DNA of 64,000 nt from an uncultured Clostridia bacterium (lineage in GTDB: Bacteria > Bacillota > Clostridia > Lachnospirales > Anaerotignaceae): contig CALWGC010000019.1 of NCBI GenBank assembly GCA_944378105.1, positions 1 through 64,000 of the forward strand. The letters run 5' to 3'. Below are positions 60,884 through 64,000 of this stretch, piece by piece. Each line of letters opens with the position of its first letter. Position 1 is the stretch's first letter. Position numbers and translations under genes: made by a program. The notes beneath the pieces are model-generated. The model made no database searches, was not told the origin of the DNA, and saw nothing but the letters and a program-made list of their open reading frames with translations.

Positions 60884-63313
60884 ATGAAAGAACGAATGAT
60901 GCCGGAACTGCTTTCGCCGGTGGGCAGCATGGAAAGTTTGCGGGCAGCCGTCAATAACGGCGCCGATGCGGTGTATTTGGGCGGAAAACAATTTGGCGCC
61001 AGAGCGTATGCCAATAATTTTGGACTGACCGAATTGGCCGAGGCCATGGACTATTGCCATTTGCGCGGTGTGAAAGTCTATGTCACCGTCAACACCATCT
61101 ATAAAGACAGCGAGCGGCAAGCCTTGCTGCAATTTGTCCATAGTCTGTATACCATGGGCGCCGATGCCCTGATTCTGCAGGATTTGGGGGCCGCCGAAGA
61201 GATTCACCGCCTGTTTCCCGATTTGCCGTTACACGCCAGCACACAGCTGACGGCCAACAGCCGCCAGGATGTGGAGGCGCTGCAACAGCTGGGATTTCAA
61301 AAGGTGGTATTAAGCCGGGAATTGAACTTGGCAGAAATTAAGACCATTGCATCCCAGGTGGATGTGGAACTGGAAACGTTCATCCACGGGGCTCTCTGCG
61401 TTTCCTATTCGGGACAATGCATCATGAGCAGTATGCTGGGCGGCAGAAGCGGTAACCGCGGCCGTTGTGCCCAGACATGCCGTCTGCCCTTTGGGCTGTA
61501 TGAAGGGTATACGAAAAAAGCAGAAGGCCATTTGCTTTCCACCAAGGACATCGAAACCATTGCCATTTTGCCCCAGCTGATCGAAAGCGGCATTGCTTCT
61601 TTCAAAATCGAAGGCCGTATGAAAACGCCGGAATATGTGGCAGGGGTGACGGCTATTTATCGGAAATATATGGATTTGTATGCCAAAAATCCAGCGGAAT
61701 ATGCGGTGGAAGAAGCCGACCAAAAGCGTCTATTACAGCTTTTTAACCGCGGCGGTTTTTCGGAAGGATATTACTTCACCCATTCTGGGCTAGATATGAT
61801 GAGCCCCAAACGGCCCAAAAGCTGGGGGCTGAAACTGGGGTTTGTGGATAGTTATGACAAAAAGCACGGCCGTGTGACCATCCGCACCCGGGAGCCCATG
61901 GTGCCTGGCGACGGCATTGAAATTTGGACCCAATCGGAACCCCATGTGGGCTCCAACATCAACAAAGCCTCCCGGGCCGGGGAAGTGATTAGCCTTTCCA
62001 TGCAGGGGGATATTCAGAAAAATGACGTGGTGTATAAAACCAACGACAAGGCACTCAATGATTTTCTGAAAACGACCTATGCCAAAGATACCAGGACAAA
62101 AGCCATCTATGGCGCATTTTTTGCAAAACCTGGAAGCCCTATGACGCTGAAAGTATGGGATGGAGACGGCAATGAAGGCTTCGCCGTGGGAGCCGTGGCC
62201 CAGGAGGCCCAAAATCAGCCTTTAAGCGAAGAAAAATTGAAAAGCCAGTTAAGTAAAACAGGGGGCACTTCCTTTGCCATGGAAGAAATGACCATCACCA
62301 CCGAAGGCAATCTCTATGTGCCCATGGGCGAACTGAACCAACTGCGGCGGGACGCCATTGCGGATTTGGAAAAGAAATTGCTGGAAAAAAGCCACCGCAA
62401 GGGCCTGGAAAAACTGCCAAAGGTACAGGTGCAAAATGCCCAGTTCTATTACGAAAAAATGTTGACGGTGCTGGTGACCACCCATGCCCAATTTATGGCC
62501 GCCGTTACCCACAGCTCCATTGGGCGGCTGTATGTGGAAATCAATCAGGAAACGGAACCACTGTTTGACGAGATGATTGCAAAGGCCCACCGGGTGGGAA
62601 TTGCTCTTTATGCGGCGTTACCACGGGTATTCCGTGCCTATGGCAAAAAACGGTATGAAGCGTTACTGAACCACTTATCCCAAAGTGAACTGGACGGATT
62701 TTTGGTGCGGTCGTTGGGACAGTTGGAAGACTGTCGCAAGACGGGAAAACAGTTGGTGGTGGATTTTTCGCTCAATGCCTTTAACTCTGCTGACGTGGCG
62801 TTTTGGAAGGAACAGCAGGTGCAAAGCGTTTGTCTTTCGCCGGAAATGAACTTGACCGAAATCAACGAAGCGGCCACAAGACAATGCGAAATGGTGATTT
62901 ATGGCCATTTGCCACTGATGACCACCCATCAATGTCCCATCGGCAACTTTGCCGGAAACAAAGAAAGCGGCATGTATTGCGACTTGCGCCATAACGGCGG
63001 GCAGTGGTATTTGAAAGACCGAAAGGGCGAAGAATTTCCGCTTTTGACGGACTGTGAACTTTGTGTTTGCTCGGTGTTAAACGGAAAGCCGTTATTTACG
63101 CTGAAATTCTTTGAAGAACTGCTGGCGACACCCACAGGTAGTGTTCGTCTGCAATTTACCCTGGAAGATGCAGCCCAGACGGACCGCATCATTGAGGCCC
63201 ACGAAAGTGCCTTGGAAGACTGGGTAGATTTGAAACCGGCCGTGCGCAGCCTGATTCGAGAAATGGGCGATAAGGGCAGCACAAAGGGCCATTATTTCCG
63301 CGGCATTGAATAA
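60884..63313 (+). CDS. U32 family peptidase (two-domain form with DUF3656)
   Basis: An 809-residue protein. The N-terminal U32 domain has PELLSPVGSMESLRAAVNNG, GADAVYLGGKQFGARAYANN and the iron-sulfur-type cysteine cluster region CVSYSGQCIMSSMLGGRSGN followed by RGRCAQTCRLPF; the C-terminal part is the DUF3656 extension typical of long forms. The RlhA/TrhP branch hydroxylates RNA bases, while others are collagenase-like; the long Firmicutes form may act on RNA, but this is not shown. zapA-U32 is a common neighbour pair. AGAAAGGG precedes ATG 60884. Confidence 0.93.
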   Translation: MKERMMPELLSPVGSMESLRAAVNNGADAVYLGGKQFGARAYANNFGLTELAEAMDYCHLRGVKVYVTVNTIYKDSERQALLQFVHSLYTMGADALILQDLGAAEEIHRLFPDLPLHASTQLTANSRQDVEALQQLGFQKVVLSRELNLAEIKTIASQVDVELETFIHGALCVSYSGQCIMSSMLGGRSGNRGRCAQTCRLPFGLYEGYTKKAEGHLLSTKDIETIAILPQLIESGIASFKIEGRMKTPEYVAGVTAIYRKYMDLYAKNPAEYAVEEADQKRLLQLFNRGGFSEGYYFTHSGLDMMSPKRPKSWGLKLGFVDSYDKKHGRVTIRTREPMVPGDGIEIWTQSEPHVGSNINKASRAGEVISLSMQGDIQKNDVVYKTNDKALNDFLKTTYAKDTRTKAIYGAFFAKPGSPMTLKVWDGDGNEGFAVGAVAQEAQNQPLSEEKLKSQLSKTGGTSFAMEEMTITTEGNLYVPMGELNQLRRDAIADLEKKLLEKSHRKGLEKLPKVQVQNAQFYYEKMLTVLVTTHAQFMAAVTHSSIGRLYVEINQETEPLFDEMIAKAHRVGIALYAALPRVFRAYGKKRYEALLNHLSQSELDGFLVRSLGQLEDCRKTGKQLVVDFSLNAFNSADVAFWKEQQVQSVCLSPEMNLTEINEAATRQCEMVIYGHLPLMTTHQCPIGNFAGNKESGMYCDLRHNGGQWYLKDRKGEEFPLLTDCELCVCSVLNGKPLFTLKFFEELLATPTGSVRLQFTLEDAAQTDRIIEAHESALEDWVDLKPAVRSLIREMGDKGSTKGHYFRGIE

Positions 63314-63366
63314 GCAGGGCCAAAACAGCAGAAAACAGGATACAAAAGAAATTAGGTGATACCCAT

Positions 63367-64000
63367 ATGTTTGAGTTGATGGTCAATTTCAGCCGGATAC
63401 TTTTTTTGCTCTATCTTCTTATTTTTCTCTATAGCGGCGTGTTGCTGATGCTGGATGAAGCCGGTTTTACCAACGAGCCCCACGGCAGTGCCATCTTTTT
63501 GGGCCGGATTATGATTATTTTGACCCACATCACCGCCTTTTTGATTTTGGCCTATGACAAGGAGGCCATTGGGTTTGACTGGAAGGTGCTGGCGGTGGCG
63601 GCGGTCAGTTTGCTGTTTTTCATACTGGCCAATCATTTGGCCAATATCTTGTTTGAAAAAAGTTTTCCGCTGATTTGGAATTGTGTGTTTTTTCTGCTGG
63701 ATATTGGGCTGATTATGTTGTGGCGCCTCAACAGTGCCTTGGCCTACAAGCAGCTGGTGTGGATGGTGCTGGGCTTTTTTGTGGCTATGTGGATTCCGTT
63801 TATTTTGCGGCTGATTCCTCGGTTTGAGCAATTCCAGTGGCTTTATATTATTGTTAGCTTTGTGCTGGTGATTGCAACGCTGGCTTTGGGGCAAACCCAG
63901 TATGGCTCCACCAACTGGATTAGCTTTGGCTTTGTCAGCTTCCAGCCGTCGGAAATTGTAAAGTTCCTGTTCATTTTCTATCTGGCCAGTGTGTTTCGCA
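63367..64000 (+). CDS. FtsW/RodA/SpoVE family protein, 3' truncated by window edge
   Basis: The frame from ATG 63367 stays open to the window end (211 codons). At least six hydrophobic segments are followed by GQTQYGSTNWISFGFVSFQP and SEIVKFLFIFYLASVFR, the SEDS-family signature (GAxxWI...xxxQPSEhxK). It is a lipid-II polymerase of the FtsW/RodA/SpoVE type; which of the three cannot be told here. The N-terminal region before the SEDS core is longer than in E. coli FtsW. AGGTG lies about 13 nt before the ATG. Confidence 0.88.
   Translation, partial: MFELMVNFSRILFLLYLLIFLYSGVLLMLDEAGFTNEPHGSAIFLGRIMIILTHITAFLILAYDKEAIGFDWKVLAVAAVSLLFFILANHLANILFEKSFPLIWNCVFFLLDIGLIMLWRLNSALAYKQLVWMVLGFFVAMWIPFILRLIPRFEQFQWLYIIVSFVLVIATLALGQTQYGSTNWISFGFVSFQPSEIVKFLFIFYLASVFR

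Noticed and set aside
1-64000. CRISPR array, rRNA or tRNA genes
   Set aside because: No regularly spaced direct repeats, rRNA-like stretches or tRNA cloverleaf sequences were noticed anywhere in the window.

Overview
The window is chromosomal DNA of a low-to-moderate GC, endospore-forming Gram-positive bacterium, most likely a member of the Clostridia (an anaerobic, possibly amino-acid-fermenting, Lachnospiraceae-like organism; that finer placement is a guess). The evidence is a spoIIAA-spoIIAB-sigF operon, a separate sigG, a valine T-box leader, DUF6514 and DUF4330 proteins, strong AAGGAGG ribosome sites and intrinsic terminators with long T-runs. No rRNA, tRNA, CRISPR array, phage or insertion sequence was found. 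Both ends cut a gene: uvrB at the left and an FtsW/RodA-type gene at the right.

Layout, left to right. 1-8.2 kb: uvrB-uvrA excision repair, a small unknown gene, then a T-box leader and valS. 8.2-16.2 kb: a DacF-type D-Ala-D-Ala carboxypeptidase; an amino-acid-use block (sdaAB, sdaAA, threonine/serine ammonia-lyase and a dicarboxylate/amino-acid symporter) behind a consensus promoter with an inverted repeat; a secreted stalk-domain protein; trpS. 16.3-20.2 kb: three tandem paralogous CDF metal-efflux genes on the minus strand, each with its own promoter carrying the same 15-bp box beside the -35 and the same CCCGGG-like element after the -10. 20.4-25.5 kb: a cysteine synthase, a small P-loop protein and two exported proteins. 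25.9-34.9 kb: a cell-surface polymer operon (MurJ-like flippase, O-antigen-ligase-like protein, glycosyltransferases, two DUF4330 proteins, a glycosyltransferase-CsaB fusion, a WecG/TagA enzyme) followed by a YitT protein. 35.2-39.1 kb: a PucR/CdaR-type regulator, ftsE-ftsX and their likely partner, a coiled-coil M23 peptidase.

39.3-50.8 kb is a housekeeping mix: hemolysin-III protein, nitroreductase, hflX, DUF6514, msrAB, rpsB-tsf, a ZIP transporter, a small membrane protein, a secreted GHL10 hydrolase with stalk repeats, and a MoxR/VWA pair. 50.9-56.9 kb holds the most system-like region: a sigma-54 enhancer-binding regulator whose C-terminal DNA-binding domain is split off by a +1 frame change at an A6 run, followed by a consensus -24/-12 promoter driving a MalY/PatB-type C-S lyase, an NhaC-type antiporter and an M20 amidohydrolase. 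This looks like a sigma-54-controlled pathway that imports and cleaves an N-acylated sulfur amino acid or a similar compound. 57-64 kb: sigG (with a sigma-F-like promoter), an isochorismatase-family hydrolase, the spoIIA operon (with a sigma-H-like promoter), zapA with a long coiled coil, a U32 protease and the start of an FtsW/RodA/SpoVE gene.

Main points for follow-up: the sigma-54 module and its frameshifted regulator; the CDF triplet with its shared promoter architecture and nearby palindrome; the GT4-CsaB fusion; and a near-consensus plus-strand promoter firing antisense into a membrane-protein gene.
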